From contig JBFEUI010000032.1 of the NCBI GenBank assembly GCA_041547565.1, forward strand, positions 1 to 26,485: a DNA stretch of 26,485 nt. Reading direction: 5' to 3'. A model generated the notes under the pieces. That model had not been told where the DNA came from. It worked only from the letters and a program-made list of their open reading frames with translations, and made no database searches. Each line of letters opens with the position of its first letter. The stretch's first letter is position 1. The stretch is from JBFEUI01 sp041547565 (lineage in GTDB: Bacteria; Pseudomonadota; Gammaproteobacteria; Thiohalomonadales; Thiohalomonadaceae). Both the position numbers and the translations under genes were made by a program. Positions 7,131 through 15,652 of this stretch are shown here, one piece after another.

Positions 7131-8315
7131 ATGATTAAACCTATCGGCTCCGACGAGTTGCAACCTCGTTTTGTCTACGATTCCGAAGAACACCACAAGT
7201 TGATGCAGGAGGCAGAGACACTGCCCTCTGTCACCATCAGCTCCCAGGCTGCCGGCAACGCAGTGATGATGGGTGCAGGCTACTTCAACCCGCTGAAAGG
7301 CTTCATGAATGTCGCCGACGCCATGGGCGCCGCTGAAAAAATGACCCTGACCGATGGCTCCTTCTTCCCGGTACCGGTGTTGTGCCTGCTGGAGAATACC
7401 GATGCCATTGGTGATGCCAAACGCATCGCCCTGCGCGACCCCAATATGGAGGGTAACCCGGTCCTGGCCATCATGGACATCGAGAATATCGAGACCGTCA
7501 CTGACGAGCAGATGGCCGTGATGACCGACAAGGTCTACCGTACCGATGATGCAGAGCACCCCGGTGTGGCCGCCTTCAACTCCCAGGGCCGTATTGCCGT
7601 TTCAGGCCCCATCCAGGTACTGCACTTCAGCTACTTCCAGGACGACTTCCCCGATACTTTCCGCACTGCCGTGGAAATCCGCAACGAGATCGCCGAGCGT
7701 GGCTGGAAGAAGATTGTCGCCTTCCAAACCCGTAACCCGATGCACCTGGCCCACGAGGAGCTGTGCCACATGGCCATGGATCGCCTCGGCTGTGACGGCC
7801 TGGTCATCCACATGCTGCTGGGCAAGCTGAAGCCGGGCGATATCCCCGCACCGATACGTGATGCCGCCATCCGCAAAATGGTTGAACTGTACTTCCCGCC
7901 AAACAGCGCCATGGTCACCGGTTACGGCTTCGACATGCTCTATGCCGGTCCGCGTGAGGCCGTGCTGCACGCCTACTTCCGTCAGAACATGGGGGCCACC
8001 CACTTCATCATCGGCCGCGACCACGCCGGTGTCGGCGACTACTACGGCGCCTTCGACGCCCAGACCATTTTCGACGACGAGGTACCGGAAGGTGCGCTGG
8101 AGATCGAGATCTTCCGTGCCGACCACACCGCCTGGTCAAAGAAGCTGAACAAGGTCGTTATGATGTGCGAGGCCGAAGATCACGAGAAGGAGGACTTCGT
8201 CCTGCTCTCCGGCACCAAGGTACGTGAAATGCTTGGCCAGGGCATTGCCCCACCCAAGGAGTTCTCGCGCCCCGAGGTGGCACAGATTCTGATAGATTAC
8301 TATCAGAGCCTGTAA
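7131..8315 (+). CDS. sat: Sulfate adenylyltransferase (ATP sulfurylase), dissimilatory type
   Basis: Sat catalyses APS + pyrophosphate to ATP + sulfate in the oxidising direction, making ATP by substrate-level phosphorylation from the APS formed by AprBA. The 394-residue protein is the single-chain type and not the CysD/CysN heterodimer. It shows the nucleotide-binding motifs QTRNPMHLAHEE (residues 199-210) and GRDHAG (295-300), plus GKLKPGDIP (about 231-239). Length fits the prokaryotic homo-oligomeric enzymes. The ATG has a strong AGAGGAGAG upstream. It is in the same orientation as soeABC but 471 bp away, and is followed by a strong terminator, so it is probably a single-gene unit. An FNR-like box upstream suggests oxygen control. 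Confidence 0.97.
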   Translation: MIKPIGSDELQPRFVYDSEEHHKLMQEAETLPSVTISSQAAGNAVMMGAGYFNPLKGFMNVADAMGAAEKMTLTDGSFFPVPVLCLLENTDAIGDAKRIALRDPNMEGNPVLAIMDIENIETVTDEQMAVMTDKVYRTDDAEHPGVAAFNSQGRIAVSGPIQVLHFSYFQDDFPDTFRTAVEIRNEIAERGWKKIVAFQTRNPMHLAHEELCHMAMDRLGCDGLVIHMLLGKLKPGDIPAPIRDAAIRKMVELYFPPNSAMVTGYGFDMLYAGPREAVLHAYFRQNMGATHFIIGRDHAGVGDYYGAFDAQTIFDDEVPEGALEIEIFRADHTAWSKKLNKVVMMCEAEDHEKEDFVLLSGTKVREMLGQGIAPPKEFSRPEVAQILIDYYQSL

Positions 8316-8641
8316 TAAGACATTTCATCACGGGAATAACAGGCATACTCAATACAGTGCCCGCCGGTTAAGCTGAATCCAGCCTTAGCTGTCCCAAAAT
8401 GAAATTCTGAATCCGGTGGCCGTTTCGGTCACCGGATTTTTTTATGTCCCCACCTCGAAGCTTCCACCCGCTGATACTTGCACGACAGACAACTTTCGGG
8501 GGCACAGGATTCTGCTATTGTTTATCCTATACCATCGGTACGGCGACATTGCAGCCGGCAAGCAATGCTGTGACGGAACGACGTATACCGATAGCGACAA
8601 CGATGTATGACCGTAAATTTAGCTAAATAGCCGGTAAGCCT
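8316..8641. other. Intergenic region downstream of sat
   Basis: A 326-bp gap holding the sat terminator (8410-8443) and the leader of the next gene. Two short frames (8416-8610 and 8444-8626) start inside or just after the terminator and look like chance. I see nothing else except a small palindrome TTTAGCTAAA near 8616, close to the next start codon. Confidence 0.6.
8410..8443 (+). terminator. Rho-independent terminator of sat
   Basis: AATCCGGTGGCCG (8410-8422), loop TTT, then CGGTCACCGGATT (8426-8438) form a 13-pair stem with one G-T, followed by a T-run to 8443. This is the classic intrinsic terminator form, about 95 bases after the sat stop. Confidence 0.93.
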
Positions 8642-9733
8642 ATGCAAGACGACACTTCACTGACAGGGGATTTTGGTGATGTGCTGATTGTGGAAGACGA
8701 CAAGGCCACGCAGATCCTGCTCAATACCCTGATGACAAACGAAGGTCATGCGACAAGGACCTGCAGTAGCGGCGAAGCCGCCCTGGAGCAAATCAATAAC
8801 ACCCTGCCCGACCTTGTCCTGCTCGACATCAAACTCCCCGCTATTAATGGGCTTGATGTGTGCAAACGCCTCAAGCGTTCCCCACGAACGAGGAATATCC
8901 CCATCATCTTCCTCAGCTTCATCGATGACAGCGAGACAAAACTATCAGGATTTTCCGCCGGCGGTGTCGATTATATTACCAAGCCGTTCCACAAGGATGA
9001 GGTGCTGGCACGTGTGAACACCCATTTGGAGCTGTATCGCACCAGGAGAGCTGTCGAAAAGTTATTATATGAAAACAGAAAACTGACAAAGCTGCTGTTT
9101 TCATCGCAGGAACAGGAGCGAAGAAACCTGTCAAACGTTCTGCATAATGAGATATCCCAGCAAATGGCTGCCGTCATGTTCGAGGCGCAGTTCATTCAAA
9201 AACAATCCGACAAAACAACACCTGACATTCAGGCCAGCGCAACAGCCATACTGGATACCACACGCAAGATGCAAAAAATGATTCTCATGCTGGCTACAGA
9301 ACTTCACCCCTCTGTGCTCAAGGATCTGGGGCTGAATCTTAGCCTGACTGAGCTGTTTGACAACCTAAAAACTTCCAGGCCGGATGTCACTTTTGATCTG
9401 GAACTGGACGATGAGTTGGATGCACAGTGCGATAGTATCAGTATCCAGACCTACAGAATTGTTCAGGAGTTCCTGGCCAATGCCACCGTATGCTCCTCAG
9501 TCGACCACGTCGCTGTTCATCTGGCAACAGGCCAGGGTGAAAACGGCGCAAAAACACTTGTCATCACCTTACGTGACAACAGGAGTACACCAGCATTGTC
9601 AGCTGATAACCCACAGGATGAATTCATTCGCATTCGTGAACGGGTCATCGCCGCAAATGGCAGCTTCAATCCCCTTTCAGCGGATGGTCACGGCAATTTT
9701 CTTGAAATCAAGATGCCACTGAAAAATCTATAA
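8642..9733 (+). CDS. Receiver domain fused to a degenerate HisKA_3-type histidine kinase
   Basis: A 363-residue cytoplasmic signalling protein. Residues about 12-130 are a CheY-like receiver: acidic pair D19/D20, phosphoacceptor D62 in LLDIKLP, S92 and K114 in TKPF. A helical linker (130-160) leads to a NarX-type dimerisation/H-box region with H168 in NVLHNE, where the family usually has LHD. LHPSVLKDLGL (221-231) is typical of this group. The ATPase part keeps an N-box-like YRIVQEFLAN (N280), but the glycine-rich D-x-G-x-G box is replaced by RDNRSTPALS (311-320). ATP binding is therefore doubtful, and it may act as a phosphotransfer or phosphatase partner. There are no membrane segments or DNA-binding domain. 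Base composition is visibly more AT-rich than the neighbouring sulfur genes. Its target is unknown. Confidence 0.8.
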   Translation: MQDDTSLTGDFGDVLIVEDDKATQILLNTLMTNEGHATRTCSSGEAALEQINNTLPDLVLLDIKLPAINGLDVCKRLKRSPRTRNIPIIFLSFIDDSETKLSGFSAGGVDYITKPFHKDEVLARVNTHLELYRTRRAVEKLLYENRKLTKLLFSSQEQERRNLSNVLHNEISQQMAAVMFEAQFIQKQSDKTTPDIQASATAILDTTRKMQKMILMLATELHPSVLKDLGLNLSLTELFDNLKTSRPDVTFDLELDDELDAQCDSISIQTYRIVQEFLANATVCSSVDHVAVHLATGQGENGAKTLVITLRDNRSTPALSADNPQDEFIRIRERVIAANGSFNPLSADGHGNFLEIKMPLKNL

Positions 9734-9737
9734 ATAA

Positions 9738-9763
9738 CAAGGGCGCCAACATGGGCGCCCTTG
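9738..9763. terminator. Hairpin between the convergent signalling gene and napC
   Basis: CAAGGGCGCC (9738-9747) and GGCGCCCTTG (9754-9763) form a perfect 10-bp stem with a 6-base loop, 4 bases after the plus-strand stop and 24 bases from the napC stop. The gene ends converge here, so it probably serves as a terminator for both strands, though the T-tracts are weak. Confidence 0.75.
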
Positions 9764-9786
9764 CTTTATCCACGAGCTGTTATCGA

Positions 9787-10386
9787 TCACTCTTCCGGCT
9801 CAGCCTCCACCTTGAGAAGCGGATCGGCATTGACAGCCTCTTCCCATCCCTCAGGGAGCGAGTGAGCAATGCCCTTGTGACAGTCGATACAGGTCTTGCC
9901 GGGTTCTTTACCATCCAGCTCATCCCAGACAAAGGGATCATGGCGCTCTGCACTGCGAGAATCCTGTTTTTCCAGGTTCATGGATTTGAACTGGTGGCAG
10001 TTGCGGCATTCCCGAGAGTCTGTGGATTTCATCCGCTTCCACTCGCGCATGGCCATATGCAGACGGTTCTCTTCGAATTTTTCCGGCGTATCAATGGTAC
10101 CCATGAGCTTGTGATACAGCTCGTTGCTCGCCTGTATCTTACGTTTGATTTTATAAACCCACTCTTTCGGCACGTGGCAATCCGGACAGGTTGCGCGCAC
10201 ACCGGTACGGTTTGTGAAGTGGACCGTTTCCTGCAACTCCTGGTATACGTTCTCTTCCATTTCATGGCATGAGATACAGAATGATTCAGTGTTAGTCAGC
10301 TCAAGTGTCCAGTTGAAGCCACCCCAGCCTGCAACACCGAGCACAACACCAACCAACAATATCTTGACTGTAGGTTTCCCCAACAT
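9787..10386 (-). CDS. napC: Periplasmic nitrate reductase, membrane tetraheme cytochrome c quinol dehydrogenase
   Basis: NapC oxidises membrane quinol and hands electrons to the periplasmic NapB/NapA pair. The 199-residue protein has one N-terminal membrane anchor (residues about 8-26, KILLVGVVLGVAGWGGFNW) and four CxxCH heme motifs: CISCH, CPDCH, CRNCH and CIDCH. This is the NapC/NirT layout and length. The ATG at 10386 has AAAGGG about 8 bases upstream. It is the last gene of the nap operon, separated from napB by 81 bp that contain a strong hairpin. The chain ends in an acidic tail (KVEAEPEE). Confidence 0.96.
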   Translation of the reverse strand: MLGKPTVKILLVGVVLGVAGWGGFNWTLELTNTESFCISCHEMEENVYQELQETVHFTNRTGVRATCPDCHVPKEWVYKIKRKIQASNELYHKLMGTIDTPEKFEENRLHMAMREWKRMKSTDSRECRNCHQFKSMNLEKQDSRSAERHDPFVWDELDGKEPGKTCIDCHKGIAHSLPEGWEEAVNADPLLKVEAEPEE

Positions 10387-10424
10387 TTTATTACCCTTTC
10401 AAAATCGTTTTACTTTTATGTTAT

Positions 10425-10460
10425 TGCGGCAGGGTGTGCACCCAGGCACACCCTGCCGCA
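10425..10460. other. 15-bp perfect hairpin between napB and napC
   Basis: TGCGGCAGGGTGTGC (10425-10439) and its exact inverse (10446-10460) with a 6-base loop sit directly after the napB stop. On the minus strand the next bases are AATAACATAAAAG, not a T-run. I therefore read it as an intercistronic stability or processing hairpin and not as a terminator. It could also set a lower napC level. Confidence 0.7.
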
Positions 10461-10467
10461 GTTGAGA

Positions 10468-10896
10468 TTACTTCGCACCAGCAAAGACATTGTCGACCAG
10501 CGGGTCCGCATTGAGCTGCGGCGCGTGGCACTGGTTGCAGAAGTAGCGACGGGAAGACATGGTCTTCAGTTTTTTGCCATCACGATCAAGATAGTGGCTG
10601 TCACCCAGCTTGGGCGCCTTTTCTTTCTTGAAGTTTTTCTCACTGTGGCATTTCAAGCATGTGTTGGTCTTCAGCGTGATCTTATCCTTCTCGATCGAAT
10701 GCGGGATCATCGGCGGCTGCAGCTTGTAGCTCCGCTCAATCCCCCCCTTGACCTTCATCTGCTTCTTTTTGGCAACCGACTTCGCACTGTCATCCAGTGC
10801 ATGGCCGCGCAGAGACATCACATCTGCACTGGCTGTCATCGGTATGGAAAGCGCCATAGCCAACCCCATCAGCATCGTTAGAATGAATTTTTTCAT
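10468..10896 (-). CDS. napB: Periplasmic nitrate reductase, diheme cytochrome c subunit
   Basis: NapB carries electrons from NapC to NapA in the periplasm. From the chosen start it is 142 residues: a Sec signal peptide (MKKFILTMLMGLAMALSIPM, cleavage probably after TASA near residue 24) and two heme motifs, CLKCH and CNQCH, with NapB-like surroundings (PPMIPHSI and SRRYFCNQCHAPQ). An upstream in-frame start at 10944 would add 16 residues, but the ATG at 10896 has GGAGGT 5 bases away and puts the signal peptide at the very N-terminus. It lies 56 bases after napH. Confidence 0.95.
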   Translation of the reverse strand: MKKFILTMLMGLAMALSIPMTASADVMSLRGHALDDSAKSVAKKKQMKVKGGIERSYKLQPPMIPHSIEKDKITLKTNTCLKCHSEKNFKKEKAPKLGDSHYLDRDGKKLKTMSSRRYFCNQCHAPQLNADPLVDNVFAGAK

Positions 10897-10952
10897 GGTT
10901 ACCTCCACCGTCAGTGAACTCTTATTAACTCTGTGAAAACACATATGCCGTT

Positions 10953-11861
10953 TTAAGCACTTTGCGTTGAATCATTAACACGTTCCGCTTTCATCTGGTT
11001 GTGAAAACGCGTACCGAAATGGAATACCTCTTTCGAGCAGATATCTATGCAGCGACCACAGTTGGTGCACTCGCTGGACATAATCACCGGTCCAATGCCC
11101 TTCGCCTCGCCCTTGAGTGCCGGCTTGATCACCTGCGACTCAGGGCAGACTACAAAACACTCCATACAGTCATTACAGGCTTCGCGCTTATCCGCCCGTA
11201 CACGCAGCGGACTGAACTTGCCGATTAGACTGTAGGTTGCACCCATCGGGCAGAGATGGCTGCACCATCCCCGCTTGGTGACAAGCAGATCAAAGAGAAA
11301 GACACCGAACACAATCGTCCACGCCAATCCCATGCCGAAGATGATGCCACGATGCAGCATCGACACCGGATTGAACATTTCGTAGGCCATCGTGCCGGTT
11401 ATGGCAGAGAGCAAAATCACCATCGCCAGCAACCAGTAGCGCAGGTTGCGCGACAGGCGTGTGGATGGTTTTATGCCCAGCTTCTCCCGCAGCCAGTTGG
11501 CCGCATCGGTGACCATGTTCACCGGGCAGACCCAGGAACAGTAGACCCGACCGCCTACCAGCAGGTAGAACGCCAGAACGATCAGTACGCCGGTAATTGC
11601 CGTGGTTACCGGCCAGTGACCGGATGCCACCATCTGCAGGAAGATCAGCGGATCGGTCATGGGCACCGTATCCAGCAACAGGCTGGAGGAGAGGTTCCCC
11701 TTGATGATCCAGATCTCGTACTGCCGATAGAGCCATGGGCTGACCAGAAACAGGGCAAGAATGCCCAACTGGCTGACACGACGGAGTAGCAGCCACTTGT
11801 ATGCCTGCCACCACCCTTTTTCGGCGATTGCATCGGCTCCAAGTTTTTCATACTTGGCCAT
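10953..11861 (-). CDS. napH: NapH, membrane ferredoxin-type quinol dehydrogenase component
   Basis: NapH is a polytopic iron-sulfur protein that with NapG forms a second quinol-oxidising route into Nap. The 302-residue protein has about four membrane helices (near residues 28-46, 80-105, 150-172 and 178-200). It shows two CxxxCP motifs (CSWVCP, CSHLCP) and two C-terminal ferredoxin clusters (CNDCMECFVVCP and CTNCGRCIDICS). The opening EKGWWQAYKWLLLRR and SSSLLLDTVPMTDPL closely resemble the Escherichia coli protein. I chose the ATG at 11861, whose A overlaps the napG TGA; a GTG just before it (11864) is the alternative. Confidence 0.95.
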   Translation of the reverse strand: MAKYEKLGADAIAEKGWWQAYKWLLLRRVSQLGILALFLVSPWLYRQYEIWIIKGNLSSSLLLDTVPMTDPLIFLQMVASGHWPVTTAITGVLIVLAFYLLVGGRVYCSWVCPVNMVTDAANWLREKLGIKPSTRLSRNLRYWLLAMVILLSAITGTMAYEMFNPVSMLHRGIIFGMGLAWTIVFGVFLFDLLVTKRGWCSHLCPMGATYSLIGKFSPLRVRADKREACNDCMECFVVCPESQVIKPALKGEAKGIGPVIMSSECTNCGRCIDICSKEVFHFGTRFHNQMKAERVNDSTQSA

Positions 11862-12733
11862 CACTCTGTCTCCAGACCACGGTTGAGGGTATTGAGCGGA
11901 TTATCCGAGAACGGGGTCTCCGCCTCTTCCGTGATCAAGCCCTCACCGGCGTGCTCGTAGCGCATACCTTCAGGCAGGGTGTAACGGTGCTCCACATCGG
12001 GTGTCACCAGTGCACCACCTGCCCGCTCTTTCTCTTCCCAACCAACTCGATAGTGTTTACCCAATTCACCCTTGACCAGGTGCTTGGGCAGAACCCGGAT
12101 AGCGGCTTCCTCGAGGATGCAGGCCTGCTCACACAGTCCGCACCCGGTACAGGCGTCCGAATGGACGACCGGGATGAACAGCGCATGCTTGCCGGAGCGG
12201 ATGTTATGCTGCCGGTCCAGCGTGATGGCCTTGCCGCGAATCGGGCAGATGTTGTAACAGACCTCACAGCGCAGGCCTAGAAAGGCGATACAGGTCTCCT
12301 CGTCCGACACCACCGCCAAGCCCATGCGGGAGTCGTTGATGTCGGTAAGCTCATGATCCAGCGCACCCGTGGGGCACACCGGCACACAGGGAATGTCCTC
12401 GCACATTACACACGCCTTTTCGCGGGCAGTGAAATAGGGCGTGCCTGTTGGCACATCTTCACCCACTTCACCCAGCTTGAGCACGTCGTAGGGACAATCC
12501 CTGACGCACAACCCACAGCGCGTGCAAGCAGCAAGAAAATTATCCTCATCAAGAGCACCAGGAGGTCGAATCGCCAGCGCCGGCAGGGAGTTGGCCCGTT
12601 GTGAATAGAGACCAATACCCAGACCGAGCAGACCCACGCTACAGGCAGCGCGGGCGGTATCGGCGAGGAATCGTCGGCGACTGAGCGCCTCATTCCTCTC
12701 CTTCCCCCCTTTGCTACGAGTTTTGTCGGTCAC
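11861..12733 (-). CDS. napG: NapG, periplasmic ferredoxin-type protein (Tat exported)
   Basis: NapG is a periplasmic iron-sulfur protein that partners NapH in electron delivery to nitrate reductase. The 290-residue protein has a twin-arginine signal (SRRRFLADTARAA, residues about 18-30) followed by a hydrophobic segment. Four cysteine clusters follow: CTRCGLCVRDCP, CVMCEDIPCVPVCP, CEVCYNICP and CTGCGLCEQAC. The start is a GTG at 12733 with AGAGGT about 10 bases upstream. It overlaps the next gene, napH, by one base. A 94-bp gap with a small hairpin (CCGTCC/GGACGG) separates it from napA. Confidence 0.95.
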   Translation of the reverse strand: MTDKTRSKGGKERNEALSRRRFLADTARAACSVGLLGLGIGLYSQRANSLPALAIRPPGALDEDNFLAACTRCGLCVRDCPYDVLKLGEVGEDVPTGTPYFTAREKACVMCEDIPCVPVCPTGALDHELTDINDSRMGLAVVSDEETCIAFLGLRCEVCYNICPIRGKAITLDRQHNIRSGKHALFIPVVHSDACTGCGLCEQACILEEAAIRVLPKHLVKGELGKHYRVGWEEKERAGGALVTPDVEHRYTLPEGMRYEHAGEGLITEEAETPFSDNPLNTLNRGLETE

Positions 12734-12827
12734 TGTTTCAACACCTCTGTTAACACGTATCTATCTGGTCGTATCTGTCGAAAGGGTGTCGGCGTACCGT
12801 CCGAGGACGGCCGCCACCCATCCCGGT

Positions 12828-15395
12828 TTACGCCTTCACAATCTTGACCGCACACTTCTTGTAGTCGGTCTCTTTGGAAAGCGGGTCGGTCGCATCAAGC
12901 GTTACCTTGTTGATCAGGCGACCGGCGTCAAACCAGGGAACGAACACCAGCCCCTCCGGCGGACGGTTGCGGCCGCGTGTTTCAACAACGGACTCGATCT
13001 CACCGCGGCGTGACACCACCTTCACCTTGCTGCCGTTACGCAGCCGGCGCTTCTTGGCATCCTTGGGATGCATGAAGACCACCGCATCCGGTACAGCCCG
13101 GTGCAGTTCCGGTACGCGCTGGGTCATGGAACCGGAGTGCCAGTGCTCCAGTACACGACCGGTGCAGAGCCACATATCGTATTCCTTGTCCGGGCTCTCG
13201 GCCGCCGGCTCATAGGGGCCAAAGATGATATTGGCCTTGCCGTCGGGCTTGCCGTAGAACTTGACCCCTTCACCCTTGGCCACGTGCGGGTCGTAACCCT
13301 CACGGAAGCGCCACAGCGTCTCCTTGCCGTTCACTACCGGCCAGCGAATACCGCGGGCCTTGTGATAGGCCTCGAACTCGGCCATTTCGTGTCCCTTTTT
13401 CGGGATGTTGTCGGCGGAGTTGAACATGCGGTACTCCTCGAACAGTCCCTTCTGGACGTAATAGCCGAAGTGGTCCATCTCGTCGTTCTGGTAGGTGTTG
13501 CCACGATCGTCGGTCACCTGTGTTTTCGGGAACTTGTCAACCTGGCCGTTGGCATAGAGCACATCGTAGAGGGTCTTGCCCTTGTACTCCGGCGACTTGG
13601 CGATAAGTTCCTCGGGCCAGACATCCTCGACCTTGACGTACTTGGAGAACTCCATCAGCTGCCACAGGTCGGACTTGGCCTCACCCGGGGCACCGGTCTG
13701 CTGGCGCCAGAACTGGGTGCGGCGCTCGGCGTTGCCGTAGGCCCCCTCCTTCTCGATCCACATGGCGGTCGGCAGTACCAGGTCAGCCGCCTGGGCCGAT
13801 ACCGTCGGGTAGGGATCGGAGACGGTGACGAAGTTGTCGGGGGCACGCCAGCCAGGCCATGACTCCTCGTTCATGTTGGCCGCGGCCTGCATGTTGTTGT
13901 TGCACATGACCCAGAAGGTGTTCATCACGCCGTCTTTGAGCGCACGGTGCATGGCCACCGCGTGGATCAGGGTCTTGCCCATCGGCTTGCCGCTGATATC
14001 CGGCTGGTCGGCACCATCGGACTTGCCGTCGGCTCGCGGAATGGTACCCGCGGGCAGTTTCCATACCTTTTCGGCGAACTTGCAGTGGGCGTCTTTCTTT
14101 GTCACCAGGTCTGCCGGCAGGCGGTGGGTGAAGGTGCCCACCTCACGGGCGGTACCGCAGGCGGATGGCTGGCCTGTGAGTGAGAACGGGCTGTTGCCCG
14201 GCTCGGAGATCTTGCCCATCAGCAGGTGGATGTTATAGACCAGGCCGTTCATCCACACACCGCGGGTGTGCTGGTTCATGCCCATGGTCCAGTAGGAAGA
14301 GACCTTCTTGTTGGGATCGGCATAGGCCTTGGCCAGTCGCTCCAGTTGCTTCTTCGGCACGCCGGAGAGCTTGGAGGCGTACTCCACGGTATACGACTCG
14401 ACCGACTTGGCATACTCATCGAAGGAGATCTTGGTCAGTGCGCCCTTGTTGGGGTTCTTCGCCGCCTTCTGCAGCGGGTGGTCGGGACGCAAACCATAAC
14501 CGATGTCGGTCACCGTCTTGGTAAAGTTGACGTGCTGGTCCAGGAACGCCTTGTTATAGGCCTTGTTCTGGATGATGTAGTTGGCGATGTAGTTGGCGAT
14601 CGCCAGGTCGGTCTGCGGTGTAAACACCATACCGTTGTCGGCCAGCTCGAAGCAGCGATGCTCGTAGGTGGAGAGCACGTGCACCTCGCAACCCGGCTTG
14701 GTCAGGCGGGTGTCGGTCAGGCGCGACCAGAGGATGGGGTGCATCTCGGCCATGTTGGCGCCCCACAGCACGAACACATCGGCGTGCTCCAGGTCATCAT
14801 AGCAACCCATCGGCTCGTCGATGCCGAAACCACGCATAAAGGCGCCCACGGCCGAGGCCATGCAGTGGCGGGCATTGGGTTCGAGGCTGTTGGAACGGAA
14901 ACCGGCCTTGAGCAATTTGGAGGCGGCATAGCCTTCCCAAACGGTCCACTGGCCGGAACCGAACATACCGACACCCTTCGGTCCCTTCTTGCGCGCAGCG
15001 ACCCACTTCTCGGCCATGGTCTTGAACGCCTCGTCCCAGGAGACGGGCTCAAATTTGCCGTTCTTGTCGTACTTGCCGTTGGTCTTGCGCAGCATCGGCT
15101 GGGTCAGGCGGTCCTTGCCGTACAGGATCTTGGGCAGGAAATAGCCTTTAATGCAGTTCAGACCCCGGTTTACCGGTGCATCCGGGTCGCCCTGGGAGGC
15201 GACGACCTTGCCGCCCTTGGTGCCGATCAGGACTGAGCAGCCGGTACCGCAATAGCGGCACGCCGCCTTGTCCCAGCGGATACCGTCATCGCCAGCCGCC
15301 AGTGCCTCCTTGACGCCGGGGATGGTCATTCCCGCGGTCGCCGCAGTAACAGCGATGGCATTGTTTTTTATAAACTCTCGCCGTGTTTGTTTCAT
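12828..15395 (-). CDS. napA: Periplasmic nitrate reductase catalytic subunit
   Basis: NapA reduces nitrate to nitrite in the periplasm with a bis-MGD molybdenum centre and one [4Fe-4S] cluster. The 855-residue precursor begins with a twin-arginine signal (TRREFIK, residues 4-10). Cluster cysteines are C46, C49, C53 and C81, and the probable molybdenum ligand is C178 in ARHCMASAVGAF. The C-terminal molydopterin-binding part (GRVLEHWHSGSMTQRVPEL) is characteristic of Nap. Length is slightly above the usual of about 830. The ATG at 15395 has AGGAGG 7 bases upstream and overlaps the napD stop (ATGA), so translation is coupled to its chaperone gene. Confidence 0.98.
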   Translation of the reverse strand: MKQTRREFIKNNAIAVTAATAGMTIPGVKEALAAGDDGIRWDKAACRYCGTGCSVLIGTKGGKVVASQGDPDAPVNRGLNCIKGYFLPKILYGKDRLTQPMLRKTNGKYDKNGKFEPVSWDEAFKTMAEKWVAARKKGPKGVGMFGSGQWTVWEGYAASKLLKAGFRSNSLEPNARHCMASAVGAFMRGFGIDEPMGCYDDLEHADVFVLWGANMAEMHPILWSRLTDTRLTKPGCEVHVLSTYEHRCFELADNGMVFTPQTDLAIANYIANYIIQNKAYNKAFLDQHVNFTKTVTDIGYGLRPDHPLQKAAKNPNKGALTKISFDEYAKSVESYTVEYASKLSGVPKKQLERLAKAYADPNKKVSSYWTMGMNQHTRGVWMNGLVYNIHLLMGKISEPGNSPFSLTGQPSACGTAREVGTFTHRLPADLVTKKDAHCKFAEKVWKLPAGTIPRADGKSDGADQPDISGKPMGKTLIHAVAMHRALKDGVMNTFWVMCNNNMQAAANMNEESWPGWRAPDNFVTVSDPYPTVSAQAADLVLPTAMWIEKEGAYGNAERRTQFWRQQTGAPGEAKSDLWQLMEFSKYVKVEDVWPEELIAKSPEYKGKTLYDVLYANGQVDKFPKTQVTDDRGNTYQNDEMDHFGYYVQKGLFEEYRMFNSADNIPKKGHEMAEFEAYHKARGIRWPVVNGKETLWRFREGYDPHVAKGEGVKFYGKPDGKANIIFGPYEPAAESPDKEYDMWLCTGRVLEHWHSGSMTQRVPELHRAVPDAVVFMHPKDAKKRRLRNGSKVKVVSRRGEIESVVETRGRNRPPEGLVFVPWFDAGRLINKVTLDATDPLSKETDYKKCAVKIVKA

Positions 15396-15652
15396 TGTAT
15401 GACCTCCTCTGGAGTTGCCTCATCTTCTTCGGAATGGTGATAAATCATCGACGCGGAAATCACGCCCTCCAACTGCTGCAAACCTAATAACGTATCGGCC
15501 ATGCGCCCCTCATCGTCTTCCTCAAGGGTGACGACCATGCGCCCGTCTTCATTGATGCCGTGTACTTCTACACCGGCAAGTTGCACCAACCGCTCTTTGA
15601 CGGCTTCGGTATTGTCCGGACGGGCATGGACCAAAACGCCACAGATATTCAT
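15392..15652 (-). CDS. napD: NapD, NapA-specific Tat chaperone
   Basis: NapD binds the NapA twin-arginine signal peptide in the cytoplasm and holds back export until the molybdenum cofactor is inserted. The 86-residue protein matches family size and shows the expected pattern: MNICGVLVHARPDN at the start, VEVHGINEDGRMVVTLE in the middle and ASMIYHHSEE near the end. It overlaps napF upstream and napA downstream by 4 bases each (ATGA), so the three are translationally coupled. Confidence 0.95.
   Translation of the reverse strand: MNICGVLVHARPDNTEAVKERLVQLAGVEVHGINEDGRMVVTLEEDDEGRMADTLLGLQQLEGVISASMIYHHSEEDEATPEEVIQ

Noticed and set aside
8416..8626. Two short plus-strand frames after sat (64 and 60 codons)
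   Set aside because: They begin inside or beside the sat terminator, have no ribosome site and show no recognisable sequence.
12734..12827. Missing nap gene in the napA-napG gap
   Set aside because: The 94 bases hold only a small CCGTCC/GGACGG hairpin and the napG leader. No open frame fits.
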